This document shows, piece by piece, positions 17,437-26,251 of a stretch of 56,084 bases of DNA; position 1 is the first letter of the stretch; the number at the start of each line of letters is the position of its first letter. The stretch is taken from contig CANKZJ010000011.1 in NCBI GenBank assembly GCA_947488605.1, positions 1 through 56,084 of the forward strand, in the 5' to 3' direction. The notes under the pieces are model-generated. The model made no database searches and had not been told where the DNA came from. It saw only the letters and a program-made list of their open reading frames with translations. This DNA comes from an uncultured Paracoccaceae bacterium (GTDB taxonomy: Bacteria; Pseudomonadota; Alphaproteobacteria; Rhodobacterales; Rhodobacteraceae). The position numbers and the translations under genes are program-made.

Positions 17437-17466
17437 AAAAAAGGCGTCACGCAGATGCGCAACGCC
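17437..17466 (-). terminator. terminator of the three-gene operon 18976-17501
   Basis: On the minus strand, GGCGTTGCGC-atct-GCGTGACGCC with one mismatch region is followed by TTTTTT. It separates the operon upstream from ardC. Confidence 0.8.
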
Positions 17467-17500
17467 GTTTTTGGAATTGGGTTTTGGGGTACGGGCGAGA

Positions 17501-18145
17501 TTAGCCGAAGCGACGGCCGCTCACCGTAAATGTGTATTCATTGGCAAGGATGGCCGCCGCGATTTCGCTTTCCGAGGTGATGTGCTCATGTTCCTCTTCG
17601 AGCCGCCTGTAGAGCCATCGGGCGAGGTCGCGCATTGCCAGTGCCACAGCGGCTTCTGCGTCGTCGGTGGGAGGCTGACCGGTCGTGCTGTCACGCTCGA
17701 CGCTGATGAACATGGTGTGTTCATGGCAATACCGCCCCTGATGGTCGATGTCGGCTGTGAGTTGATAGATGTTGCGGCGTTGGACGTCCTGCAGGCGATC
17801 AGCGATGTCATGAAGGACACGGTCTTGCGGGGCATGTGCCCTGATGGCTAGGCTTCCACCACGGGCATAGCGCCATGATGCCTCAAAACTCGCGCCGTCA
17901 CCTTGGTTCCAAAACCCAGTGAACCAGACGCAGGGTTCGCAAAACTGCCTTTGAGTGCTTGCGTTCCTGATCCGTGTCTTGAGATGAATGTCGATGCTGT
18001 CACAGATGATCGCAAAGTCGTCGTAGACGGCCTGCCACCATCCGTCGTGCGGGCCTAGTTGACGATACCAGTCTTTTGCAGCGTCTTGTGCAGGACCGGA
18101 GAGCTCATCATAGGTGTAGACGATGGTTTGTATGACCTCAGGCAT
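17501..18145 (-). CDS. conserved phage/plasmid hypothetical protein
   Basis: 214 residues from ATG 18145, chosen because GAGGAG lies seven bases before it; the frame continues upstream to 18223. The pattern YTYDELSGPAQDAAKDWYR...VYDDFAIICDSI...WFTGFWNQGDGASFE is shared by a family of unknown function found in phages and plasmids of proteobacteria. There is no membrane segment. Its start overlaps the upstream gene by eight bases, so the three genes 18976-17501 are one operon. Confidence 0.65.
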   Translation of the reverse strand: MPEVIQTIVYTYDELSGPAQDAAKDWYRQLGPHDGWWQAVYDDFAIICDSIDIHLKTRIRNASTQRQFCEPCVWFTGFWNQGDGASFEASWRYARGGSLAIRAHAPQDRVLHDIADRLQDVQRRNIYQLTADIDHQGRYCHEHTMFISVERDSTTGQPPTDDAEAAVALAMRDLARWLYRRLEEEHEHITSESEIAAAILANEYTFTVSGRRFG

Positions 18146-18524
18146 CGTCGCTCTCCTCGGTTTGGGGCAAGGCGGGCCATGCTTCCGCAGCTTCGACGGC
18201 GCGTTGAATGCTGCCATCGTCATCGTTGAAGATACCTTGCATCTGGTAGACTTGGTGCAGGAGATCAGCGAGTTGGGCCTTTGCTGATTTTGTCAGTTCA
18301 GCCATGGCAGTTGTGTCATCGATTTCGTGTTTTTCAATCCAGATAGCGTCGTCGAAATCGCCAAGCGCTGCATAGGCATCGCGCCAGTTGTCTGGGCATG
18401 GTTCTGGTCCCGTCCAGTCTCCTGCACACCATGTGAGTGCTGCAGCATCCGCTGCGGCTTCAGACGTGAAGGGGCGGGCTCTGATGCCATTGCTGTCATC
18501 GGTGATGACGATCCAGATGTTCAT
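18138..18524 (-). CDS. hypothetical plasmid protein
   Basis: 128 residues with a compact first half (MNIWIVITDDSNGIRARPFTSEAAADAAA) and an acidic helical second half. There are two tryptophan-rich turns (WCAGDWTGPEP, DNWRDAY). The start ATG overlaps the stop of the upstream gene by four bases. No family was recognised; function unknown. Confidence 0.55.
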   Translation of the reverse strand: MNIWIVITDDSNGIRARPFTSEAAADAAALTWCAGDWTGPEPCPDNWRDAYAALGDFDDAIWIEKHEIDDTTAMAELTKSAKAQLADLLHQVYQMQGIFNDDDGSIQRAVEAAEAWPALPQTEESDDA

Positions 18525-18976
18525 GATCTCTCTCCTTGATCAGTTTCTGAATCCTCCAAAGCTGTCTTTTTCTTTTGTCCGGCGGCGTCTTCTCGCTCTG
18601 CGACGTAGATCCGGTACGCGCTTTTGTCCCACAGTCCAAATGCGAGGTTTTCTTGATCGGCCAAGTGCCGCAGGTCGCAAAGGACAAATATGAGCGCGTC
18701 AGCGGAACTCTCTGCGTCGGGATAGGCACGCTCCAGGAGGTCGTTCATCTGATCACACTGCCACCTCGTGTCTGGGCGTGGTTCCGTTATGCCGTATGTC
18801 ATTGCCTGTGACTGGACATGTTGGATTGTGAGGCCGCTGAGCTGGACGGTATTGTTGCTGTCTGCATCCAAGAGCCTGACGATATCGTCATGGATCATGT
18901 CAGATTGGGCAGACAGCGATGCATCTGCAGGGCAATCGTAGATCAGCTGCACTGTGGCGGTGACGTCTTCGCGCAT
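18521..18976 (-). CDS. hypothetical plasmid protein, first gene of its operon
   Basis: 151 residues from ATG 18976 with AGGAG upstream. The protein is acidic (MREDVTATVQLIYDCP, DDIVRLLDAD) and ends in a charged tail (EDSETDQGERS). It lacks signal and membrane segments. It leads three overlapping genes that end at the terminator 17437-17466. Function unknown. Confidence 0.55.
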   Translation of the reverse strand: MREDVTATVQLIYDCPADASLSAQSDMIHDDIVRLLDADSNNTVQLSGLTIQHVQSQAMTYGITEPRPDTRWQCDQMNDLLERAYPDAESSADALIFVLCDLRHLADQENLAFGLWDKSAYRIYVAEREDAAGQKKKTALEDSETDQGERS

Positions 18977-18995
18977 GGTCTTTCTCCTGTGGAAT

Positions 18996-19031
18996 GCGAA
19001 ACGCGCCGCTCTGCTCCTGCAGGCGGCGCTG
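18996..19031 (-). terminator. probable terminator after the DUF3768 gene
   Basis: On the minus strand, GCGCCGC and GCGGCGC pair across a 13-base loop, followed by a weak T tract (GTTTCG). It lies 28 bases past the DUF3768 stop. Confidence 0.5.
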
Positions 19032-19058
19032 TGTTGTTTCGTCGTTGGGGTGTGCTGG

Positions 19059-19427
19059 TCAGTATTCTGACGGCAGCAATATGGTCATGACCCGCCGCGT
19101 TTGCGTTGGATCGTCTGGCTTTTCTGAACCCGCTTTGTAGCTTGGGTCGTACAAATCAATCTTGAACCAGATCTTTGTCTCTTCGCCGTTCACGCTCACT
19201 GTGAATTCGCCGAAGTCATGCGCGCGATATGGATCATTGTCTTGTGAGAAATCGTTAAACAGGATGATTGCTGACTGGATTTGCATCATGACCAGGGCAT
19301 CGAAATCCGCCACTCCGGGCGTCATCATGATCCGTCCTGGCACGCGAGGTGATTGTCCATAGGTGCGGCGGAATTCGTCGTTCTGTTGGGCAATCTCGGC
19401 ATGGTCTGTTTGGGGCATGGTTGTCAT
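19059..19427 (-). CDS. DUF3768 protein
   Basis: 122 residues from ATG 19427, which overlaps the stop of the upstream gene by four bases. The DUF3768 signature is clear: IAQQNDEFRRTYG, GRIMMTPGVA, then FNDFSQDNDPYRAHDFGEF and WFKIDLYDPSYKAGSEKP, ending RRVMTILLPSEY. The family is nearly confined to alphaproteobacterial plasmids and islands and has no known function. It is part of a two-gene unit with the DUF at 19424-19747. Confidence 0.85.
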   Translation of the reverse strand: MTTMPQTDHAEIAQQNDEFRRTYGQSPRVPGRIMMTPGVADFDALVMMQIQSAIILFNDFSQDNDPYRAHDFGEFTVSVNGEETKIWFKIDLYDPSYKAGSEKPDDPTQTRRVMTILLPSEY

Positions 19428-19747
19428 GGCGCACCCCCCTGCCCGACCGCGTCGCACGGCTTTTTGCCGAAACGCGGCCAGCTTCGGATGAACTTCGATC
19501 CTTCATCCACATCTTCGATCTCGGCTGGCTGACCGATCATCGCCTCCCATTTCCGCAAGAATGTGTGGGCGTCGCAATCCTCTTCCAGTGCAATCGTTTC
19601 GCCCGAAACGTCCCGGTACGAGTATGGTGTGATGTCGCTTTCTGTGATGCCGACGGCGCGCAATTCTGCCGGTGTGACCAGTAACCATCCGTGGCTTGGG
19701 TCGCTGATGAAACCGAAGCGTTTGCGGGGATCCTTCATTTGTCCCAT
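19424..19747 (-). CDS. hypothetical protein upstream of the DUF3768 gene
   Basis: 107 residues from ATG 19747, with AAAGGAG nine bases upstream. The sequence begins MGQMKDPRKRFGFISDPSHGWLLV and contains a two-strand core (GWLLVTPAELRAVGI) and an acidic region (ALEEDCDAHTFLRKW). It resembles a family of small plasmid proteins that accompany DUF3768. No function is known. The strong ribosome site and the four-base overlap downstream support it. Confidence 0.6.
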   Translation of the reverse strand: MGQMKDPRKRFGFISDPSHGWLLVTPAELRAVGITESDITPYSYRDVSGETIALEEDCDAHTFLRKWEAMIGQPAEIEDVDEGSKFIRSWPRFGKKPCDAVGQGGAP

Positions 19748-19785
19748 TGGTCTCTCCTTTCGTTTGGTGGTGGATGTGCCAATGG

Positions 19786-19814
19786 AAAAAGGCGCCATGC
19801 TTTCGCATGACGCC
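19786..19814 (-). terminator. rho-independent terminator of the DUF736 gene
   Basis: On the minus strand, GGCGTCATGC-gaaa-GCATGGCGCC forms a stable ten-pair stem with one mismatch and a GAAA tetraloop, followed by TTTTT. Confidence 0.85.
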
Positions 19815-19867
19815 CTTGCTTTGGAGTCCGGTCAGGGAGGGAACTGGACCCCTGCCTTGCTTGTCGC

Positions 19868-20554
19868 CTATGCGGCCTCTGGCATCTGTTGCTCTGCCAA
19901 TTTGATGATGTTGAACTGCCCAGGTTCCGCACTTTCGCCCTGCACGGCGTTCGCACGGTGCTGCGACCCCAATGGGGCGTAGAATGACAGCGAGAAATAG
20001 GCGTTGCCGCGGTCCGAGACCGCGGTCCAGGCTGATCCGATCCGAATAATATGACCTGATGGCGATGTCACCTCCATACGGTAGTCTGGGTGCTTCTCAT
20101 CCTGCTTGTCTTCGACCGGGATCAGCACAACGTTCATCGAGAAATCGTAGCTCTCAATGATGCCGGCCAGTGCGCCGTCATCCGTCAACTCCAAGATGCC
20201 ACCGACCATGATGGGCGATGTCTCACCACCCGCCAGTGGAACCACGGTGAACTCACCCTTGGGCGTCGCTTCGTTGCGTACGGCATTCATGCGCCATGTC
20301 TTGCCGTTACGGTCGGTCACAGTGATCGCGTAGTAGACTTTGCCAGACGTAGTGCCGACTGCTTTCCACATCGATCCGACACGCAGCTGGTTGCCGCGCG
20401 GTGTGCGGGCCTCGATGTGATAGTCTGGGTGGTTGTCGGCTTTCTTGTATGCGTTCGGGATAACGCGCAGACCGGCGATATCGAAGAGCAATGTTGCGAT
20501 GCTCAGCGTGAAATTCGGCGATTTCGCGATTGGCTTCAGTGTTCCGGTGATCAT
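19868..20554 (-). CDS. double DUF736 protein
   Basis: 228 residues from ATG 20554, chosen for the AAGGAAG site upstream; the open frame beyond it has no protein character. Two DUF736-like modules follow each other. The first has LRVIPNAYKKADNHPDYHIEA and LRVGSMWKAVGTTSGKVYYAI. The second has LIPVEDKQDEKHPDYRMEV and IRIGSAWTAVSDRGNAYFSL. Single DUF736 proteins of about 100 residues are very common on rhizobial and roseobacter plasmids; the tandem form is less usual. Function is unknown. The gene is monocistronic, with its own terminator. Confidence 0.8.
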   Translation of the reverse strand: MITGTLKPIAKSPNFTLSIATLLFDIAGLRVIPNAYKKADNHPDYHIEARTPRGNQLRVGSMWKAVGTTSGKVYYAITVTDRNGKTWRMNAVRNEATPKGEFTVVPLAGGETSPIMVGGILELTDDGALAGIIESYDFSMNVVLIPVEDKQDEKHPDYRMEVTSPSGHIIRIGSAWTAVSDRGNAYFSLSFYAPLGSQHRANAVQGESAEPGQFNIIKLAEQQMPEAA

Positions 20555-20702
20555 GTTTGGCTTCCTTTGATTTGAGGTTGTGACCCAGCATGTGTTGTTG
20601 GATCTCTTTTCCGATCCCATGGGATCACCCTCGGCGAAGCCGCCTTTCACCTTTGTTTTACTCCCGTTTCCGCCATCACTCCCTGAACGTTGTATTCCAA
20701 TC

Positions 20703-20936
20703 TCAGCCAAAAACGACAGATTCCCAATCACTATCAGTTGGGATTTCTTCTTCTGGTTCACAGATATGAACGCCGGATGCGTGCATTCTTACCTTGACCC
20801 AATCCAGTGGCCAAAGGTCCACGGCGACGGCGCCAAGATGGTGTATTGGTTCGTAAATGGTGAATTCGTGTCCATCATTTGTCCTGATGGTCTTCTTGGC
20901 GACGGCGCCTGGTACGAAGACAAGTTCTTTTGGCAT
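20703..20936 (-). CDS. small hypothetical protein
   Basis: 77 residues, start ATG 20936 with GGGGAG upstream. The sequence is beta-like with a tryptophan pair (LWPLDWVKVRMHASG) and ends in an acidic tail (EPEEEIPTDSDWESV). No family was recognised. The good ribosome site is the main support. Confidence 0.45.
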   Translation of the reverse strand: MPKELVFVPGAVAKKTIRTNDGHEFTIYEPIHHLGAVAVDLWPLDWVKVRMHASGVHICEPEEEIPTDSDWESVVFG

Positions 20937-20999
20937 TTTTCAGCTCCCCAAAGCTCTGTGCTGAAATGATCTTGCGGGAACTTTATCACGGTTTTGCGA

Positions 21000-21188
21000 T
21001 TAAGAAAGAAGGCTTGTCATGTCCGTGACGACCCTGATGAAAATGGCCAGCCACATTTCCATTCCGCCCAAATACCCGGCGATGAAGACGCTCCAGAACC
21101 CCAACCGGGTATGGAGATCAGACCTCGGATACGTCCTGAGGAAGTAGAAAGCGGTTCCCGAAAAAAAGACGATGACCCATCCAAACAT
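21000..21188 (-). CDS. small two-helix membrane protein
   Basis: 62 residues from ATG 21188, chosen because AGAAGGA lies two to eight bases before it. The first segment (FGWVIVFFSGTAFYFL) and the second (GFWSVFIAGYLGGMEMWLAIFI) are both long enough to span the membrane. No family is known. It is divergent from the H-NS-like gene. Confidence 0.5.
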   Translation of the reverse strand: MFGWVIVFFSGTAFYFLRTYPRSDLHTRLGFWSVFIAGYLGGMEMWLAIFIRVVTDMTSLLS

Positions 21189-21307
21189 AATCCTTCTTTT
21201 ATCCTGATTGGGCGTGGACGTATACACGCTTGGCGGGAGGATGGCCGAGGTTAACTCCCTTGGGCAAATGTGATCTGTTGCGCCCAGAAACTGCATAGGA
21301 CACCCAA

Positions 21308-21652
21308 ATGAAACCAGACCTCAAAACCATGACGCGTAAACAGCTAGAGAAGCTCAGCGCAGATATCGACACTGCACTTGCGCGCGTGTCCAAGAAGGAA
21401 ATGAAACTGGCATTGGCTGCGGCTGAGAAAGCGGCAAAAGCACATGGCTTCACCCTTGCCGAGGTTTTGCCAGGTGGTCGTTCCGAACAAAGGTCAAAGT
21501 CGAAGACAGCCGAGACACCAAACAAACCCGGCATACCCAGGTTCGCCAATCCGGATGACAAAACCCAAACGTGGACGGGCAAAGGTCGGCGGCCTAATTG
21601 GTTCATTGCCGCGATGCAGTCAGGGAAGTCGCCAGACGACCTCGTGATCTAA
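21308..21652 (+). CDS. H-NS-family nucleoid-associated silencer
   Basis: 114 residues. The N-terminal half is a coiled-coil oligomerisation region (LEKLSADIDTALARVSKKEMKLALAAAEKA). A basic linker leads to the H-NS DNA-binding box, PRFANPDDKTQTWTGKGRRPNWF, whose GKGRRP loop enters the minor groove of AT-rich DNA. Plasmid H-NS homologues act as stealth factors that silence newly acquired genes. That is a likely role here, given the AT-rich inserts further along the window. Confidence 0.88.
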   Translation: MKPDLKTMTRKQLEKLSADIDTALARVSKKEMKLALAAAEKAAKAHGFTLAEVLPGGRSEQRSKSKTAETPNKPGIPRFANPDDKTQTWTGKGRRPNWFIAAMQSGKSPDDLVI

Positions 21653-21991
21653 ACGCTGGCCCTGACGCAAATAACATAATTTTCGTGCATTGATCGTATT
21701 GGCCGTACGGCTTCAAAACCTGGCGCCAACGGTGCAGGTAACCTTGATCCTGAAATTATCATTCCAGCGCGTAATAGTGGCTATTGTTGAACAGCGCGGC
21801 GAAGGCGTTAAGAAGGCCAATCATATGAATTGGCTTTTCCCTCCGGATGCGCTCGCGCAAGCAAATCGCTGCGCCTATATGACCCATAGCCTTGGATGGC
21901 AGAGAGATCGGCTGTGACCTAATGGGATGAACTGTCTTCCCGCCAAATCGCAGCTATTGTTGTGGGAGTAGGTGGAGAAAGGAGCATTCTG
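21653..21991. ncRNA. possible left end and guide-RNA region of the IS110-type element
   Basis: No gene is supported in this 339-base stretch. It precedes an IS110-family transposase, and in this family the non-coding flank on one side encodes a bridge (seek) RNA. No secondary structure could be computed, so this is only a candidate. Confidence 0.25.
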
Positions 21992-23020
21992 ATGGATATC
22001 GAAGTTTTGGGCATTGATCTGGTCAAGACCGTTTGTAGCCTTGCAGGATTTGCCGACACAGGGGCGGTGGTTTTTCGTAAGCGTCTCCAACGACGCCGTT
22101 TATTGGGTTTTCTGGAGGAGCTGCGCCCCTGCGTTGTTGCGATGGAAGCCTGCGGGGGGGCGCATGATATCAGCCGTTTTTGCGTTCAACATGGCCATGA
22201 ACCTCGGCTGATGTCACCGCTTTATGTTCGGCCCTACATCAAGGTCCGCAAGAACAATGATCGTGATGCGGAAGCGATCGCCGAGGCAGCGACACGCCCG
22301 ACAATGTCGTTTGTCGCGATCAAATCGGAAGAGCAGCTTGATCTTCAGGCCCGGCACCGAGCCCGTGAGCGGCTGGTGCCCGAGGGGACGCGCCTCATCA
22401 ATCAGGCGCAAGGTTTCCTGATGGAGCGCGGTATTCGAGTCGGGACGGGGCGTCACGTCTTCCAGAAAGAGCTGACGAGATTGGCGGCGGCAAGCAACGC
22501 CGATCTGTCGCATCGTATCCTATCAGTATTGTCGGACATGGCGGCAGAACTGGCTGCGATCAACGGTCGGGTCGAATTGATCGACGCCGAGATCAAGACT
22601 CTGGCCGAGGCAGATGCCGACATTCCGCGATTGGTGGAAATTCCCGGTGTAGGTCCGACGATTGTGAGCGCGCTTGTGGCCGCCGTTGAGACGGGCAGCT
22701 GCATTGCCAAGCGGCGCGATCTTGCCGCATGGCTTGGCTTGGTGCCACGACAGATCACCACAGGTGGAAAAGCAAAGCTGATCGGCATCTCGAAGCACGG
22801 CAATCGTTACCTGCGCAAGCTGTTCATCCATGGGGCACGGACGGTTCTACATCTCGTCCGTGACAGGTCGTTACCGATTGCGCGATGGGCTGACGAACTG
22901 AAATAGCGGGCACATGTGAATGTGGCCGCCGTGGCAATGGCCAACAAGATGGCTTGGATCGCCTGGGCGGTCCTAACGAATGGAGAGCGATATCGCCCAA
23001 CCGCACTTGTAGGCACGTAA
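21992..23020 (+). pseudogene. IS110-family transposase with an in-frame amber codon
   Basis: Start ATG 21992, with GGAGAAAGGAG upstream. The N-terminal RuvC-like DEDD domain shows GIDLVKTV, AMEACG and NDRDAEA. The C-terminal transposase domain has IPGVGPTIVSAL and AAWLGLVPRQITTGGKAKLIGISKHGNRYLRK. A TAG at 22904-22906 stops the frame after ADELK, but the same frame continues for 37 codons in IS110-like sequence (AHVNVAAVAMANKM...) to a TAA at 23018-23020. The truncated protein keeps the main domains, so loss of activity is likely but not certain. Confidence 0.85.
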
Positions 23021-23502
23021 TCATACAGGGATGTGACGAGAAGTATAGGAATCTGCGAGCGAGGAGGAGATGGACCAACGACTAATCGGCGTCTTGTCAG
23101 TCTGACGGGGAGCATGGCCCCCAGAGTGCCGACTAGCTAGCGAGACATAGGACGCGCGACTTCCCATCTTGGTCAGGGGCAAAGGGGCATCAACAAAACG
23201 CTTACAGGGAAAGGCAGGTCATACATACTCCCCTGAGAGTCCACTACTCTAGGTTATGATGCAACCATGAGGAAAAGTTATGCCGACGGCGGTAACTTTA
23301 AGAATCGACCATTAAGGTCATGAATACGCGAGTTGAAGTCGTCAAGATTGAATTGGGCATACGCAGAGAAAAAAGATGACCTCGGCAGCGATTCCAAATA
23401 GTATGAGCTAAGACCGTTTCCCAACTACATCAGACCAGACGGTGCACAAAGGGTTGAACCTTAAAGGGAAACGCCAATCGGTAATCACACAGTCCTACAC
23501 TT
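23021..23502. other. non-coding flank of the IS110 element
   Basis: No gene is supported here. Short purine-rich segments and a possible guide-RNA-like region (around 23160-23240) are visible, but no boundary of the element can be fixed without other copies. It runs into the 3' end of galU. Confidence 0.35.
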
Positions 23503-24396
23503 CTACGCTGCAATTGGGGATCGTCCTTGAAAGACGAACTTTCCTAAGATTTCTTCATACTCAGGGTCTTCAGATGCGACGTGTAGTGCAGCCTGCAACA
23601 TGCCGGCCTTGTTTCCACAGTCGAACCGCTTGCCCGAAAAGCGCAGTCCTGCCAAACCAACCGACTTGGCATTCGAGTTGATCGCATCTGTCAACTGTAT
23701 CTCGTTGCCTGCGCCGGGGGACTGAATGGCAAGTGCATCAAAAATGATTTCATCTAGGACATAACGGCCTATGACCGCATCCAGCGACGGGGCAACAGCC
23801 GCTTTAGGTTTCTCAATCATGCCATTGGCGCGCAGTAATGAGCCAATGCGTTCTGTTACCGATAGAATTCCGTACTTTTCTGTATCCTTTGATTCAACGG
23901 GCATTGTGCCGACAACATAGCCGCAGTCAGATGATTGATAGGTATCGATCAATTCACCGATACAGCTACGCCCAAGGATCAAATCGTCGGGCAGTATCAC
24001 TGCCACAGCGCCAGGCAGAACATGGTCCCTTGCGCAAAGAACTGCGTGACCAAGTCCTAGAGGTTCATGCTGAAATGTGAATACAACGTCATCTACAAGC
24101 GCGTGCAAGGACGTCTCTTTGAGCTGTTTGGCTAGCTCTGTTTTGCCACGCGCCATCAATGTTTGCCGCAGGTCGCCATCATCCATGACATAGCGCTCAA
24201 TGGCTGCCTTCGAAGAATGGCTGACGAAGACCATTTTTTGGATTCCCGCGTCGCGAGCTTCGTTGATTGCATACTGAATAAGTGGTGTGTCTAAAACCGG
24301 CAATAATTCCTTGGGCGTAGCTTTGGTTGCGGGCAGAAAGCGCGTGCCAAGACCGGCGACGGGAAATATTGCAGTACGGACTGGTGAATGTGTCAT
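23503..24396 (-). CDS. galU: UTP-glucose-1-phosphate uridylyltransferase
   Basis: 297 residues, the usual length. The nucleotidyltransferase signature GLGTRFLPATKATPKELLPV lies near residue 15, then EPLGLGHAVLCA, AVILPDDLILG and the late EKPK and FDCGNKAGM motifs. It makes UDP-glucose from UTP and glucose-1-phosphate, the direct substrate of BcsA encoded about 5 kb away. The C-terminal end (FVFQGRSPIAA) is not typical and adjoins IS110 flank, so a few residues may have been replaced. It is flanked by transposon remnants on both sides. Confidence 0.92.
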   Translation of the reverse strand: MTHSPVRTAIFPVAGLGTRFLPATKATPKELLPVLDTPLIQYAINEARDAGIQKMVFVSHSSKAAIERYVMDDGDLRQTLMARGKTELAKQLKETSLHALVDDVVFTFQHEPLGLGHAVLCARDHVLPGAVAVILPDDLILGRSCIGELIDTYQSSDCGYVVGTMPVESKDTEKYGILSVTERIGSLLRANGMIEKPKAAVAPSLDAVIGRYVLDEIIFDALAIQSPGAGNEIQLTDAINSNAKSVGLAGLRFSGKRFDCGNKAGMLQAALHVASEDPEYEEILGKFVFQGRSPIAA

Positions 24397-24619
24397 AGAT
24401 AATTTTCCCGTTTGCTATTTGTGTTGAACCAAGTCGTACTTACAAAAAGCGTCAGAATATGCGGCAAAAAGCGTTCTTTCTGTGTTTTCGGCCATTTCCA
24501 GTGATTCGCTATCCTTCGATGTCCGGTATTTAGGTGTATTTTCAACTGATCGCCCCGACACAGGCTTCAAATTTCTCTGTAGGGATTTGGTATTGCAAGG
24601 TTTTTCGAGGTCACTCGTT

Positions 24620-25440
24620 GAGCTGACGAGCGACGGCGCTTAGTTTAGCCTTGCTAATGCCTGATATGTCAGTGCCTTTGGGGAAGTATTGGCGAAGCAA
24701 CCGGTTGGTATTTTCATTGCTACCGCGTTGCCAAGGTGACTGCGGATCACAAAATAATACGTCGATCTTAGCCGCCATGGTGAACCTCGCGCGGCCTGCA
24801 ATCTCAGATCCGCGACCCCAAGTCAGCGACTTGTACAGCTCTTTTGGCAGCTTACGGGTTCTTTTGATGAAGGCTTTGGGTGTCTTTGTTTTCGACCTTC
24901 GCCAGCATCATAAACCGGGAATGACGTTCGGCCAGTGTGGTAATATAATTGTTGTTGGACCCCACTATCAGGTCGCCCCTCCAATGCCCCGGCACCGCTC
25001 GATCCTCGACTTCTGTAGGGCGCTCGCTGATCGGGATCGCGTCCTTGATCTTACGCAGCTTCAACCCTTTCCGGTTCGCGTGCCGCGATCGTCTGATTGC
25101 GCGTCGACTACGCAGGCATTCCTGTAATTCTTTCTTCAACACCCGTGGGTCTGCACATAAGGGCTGCGATAGATCCTCTCGTGGGACACGCGATACTGCT
25201 CCTCGTCCGGATATTTCCGCTTGAGCCAACCGGCAATCTGCTGCGGTGACTATTTCCTACGCAGCTTGCGTGCAATCAGTTGGCACAATGGATCGCTGAA
25301 CGAGAGCTTACATGATTTGGGTCGCGTAGCGCAATCCCAGGCCCGTTGATCCGAACGCGCCGCGCGATAGGCCGGACTTCCACCATTTCTGCGAACCTCT
25401 CGGCTGATTGTTGAAGGCGACCGGTTCAGGCACTGGACGA
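24620..25440 (-). pseudogene. IS30-family transposase remnant
   Basis: On the minus strand, pieces of one transposase appear in order but in shifting frames. They include an N-terminal helix-turn-helix (TISREVRRNG near 25400), SPAYRAARSDQRAW, then GVLKKELQE-like, RPTEVEDRAVPGHWRGDLIVGS near 24980-25050, and a C-terminal FCDPQSPWQRGSNENTN-like part near 24700. This is the IS30 order. Frameshifts break the gene, so it is dead. Confidence 0.8.
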
Positions 25441-25492
25441 TAAACGCAAGGACTACTATGCGACCAAGCCGCGAGATGTCTCCTCCGCTCCG

Positions 25493-25535
25493 TTAAACGA
25501 GCACTTGAAGCAGCACAAAAGCGCGACAGGTCAGG
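25493..25535 (+). mobile_element. orphan end of an IS3-type element
   Basis: These 43 bases (TTAAACGAGCACTTG...AAAAGCGCGACAGGTC) closely match, in reverse orientation, the end of the IS3 element at 53266-53310. The rest of that element is missing. Confidence 0.6.
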
Positions 25536-26251
25536 AAGTACCCTGCTTGACGGGCCGAACCAGTCTAATGGGTTTCTTAAACATTTGTCTTTACATATTT
25601 AAAGTTGTGCTTGATACCTTAACGACAATTTATGATATACTAATAAAAGTTGGACATTTGATGACCGCTAAATTAAAAATAGGCTGCAAGGAGAATTTGG
25701 AGCGTGTTTGTGAGCCCCGCGGTCGTGCGTACCCCAGTACTCTTCCAAAAGAGATAAGTTTGGGCCAGCATAAGATAAAGAACAAATGGACATTTGCAGT
25801 TTTAGCACCAGGGCTATTGGTTCTATTACTTTGGCTCATCTTTTGCGAGTGGCTCGAGTTTCGTCTTGAGCGGCTGAAGGCGAGGATGTCCTTATTCTGA
25901 GACAACTAACGCAAATCGGATAATTAATGTAAAAGTGCTTTTGTCTCAATTTTGGAGTTAAATTAAGCTAGTAGAAAGACAAGGAAGAACTCCCTTCATC
26001 AATAAGAAGTACCGAATGGGAACAACGCTAACACCGATTTTGTGCAGTCTTTGACCTAACACCATTGGTTTCCTGCCATGTAATTCAGACCGATCCATGA
26101 CTGCAGTTAGGGGAATCGAAACAGACCTTAACCCAACAATCGGCCTCGTCAGCGAGCCAATCATCTAAATGCGTTGACTGCAACACAGTGGTTATATTCT
26201 CATTCCGAATGAAATCCATCTTGCAGCCTTCTCTCAGTAGCTCATGATTGG
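25536..26251. other. AT-rich stretch without firmly supported gene
   Basis: A plus-strand frame (25505-25900) has a membrane-like segment near its end (FAVLAPGLLVLLLWLIF) but begins inside the IS3 end and has no ribosome site. A minus-strand frame (25958-26164) contains LHGRKPMVLGQRLHKIG, which could be a transposase scrap. Neither is firm. Confidence 0.35.

Noticed and set aside
25505..25900. 131-codon frame with a hydrophobic end
   Set aside because: It begins inside an orphan IS3 end and lacks a ribosome site; too weak to list as a gene.
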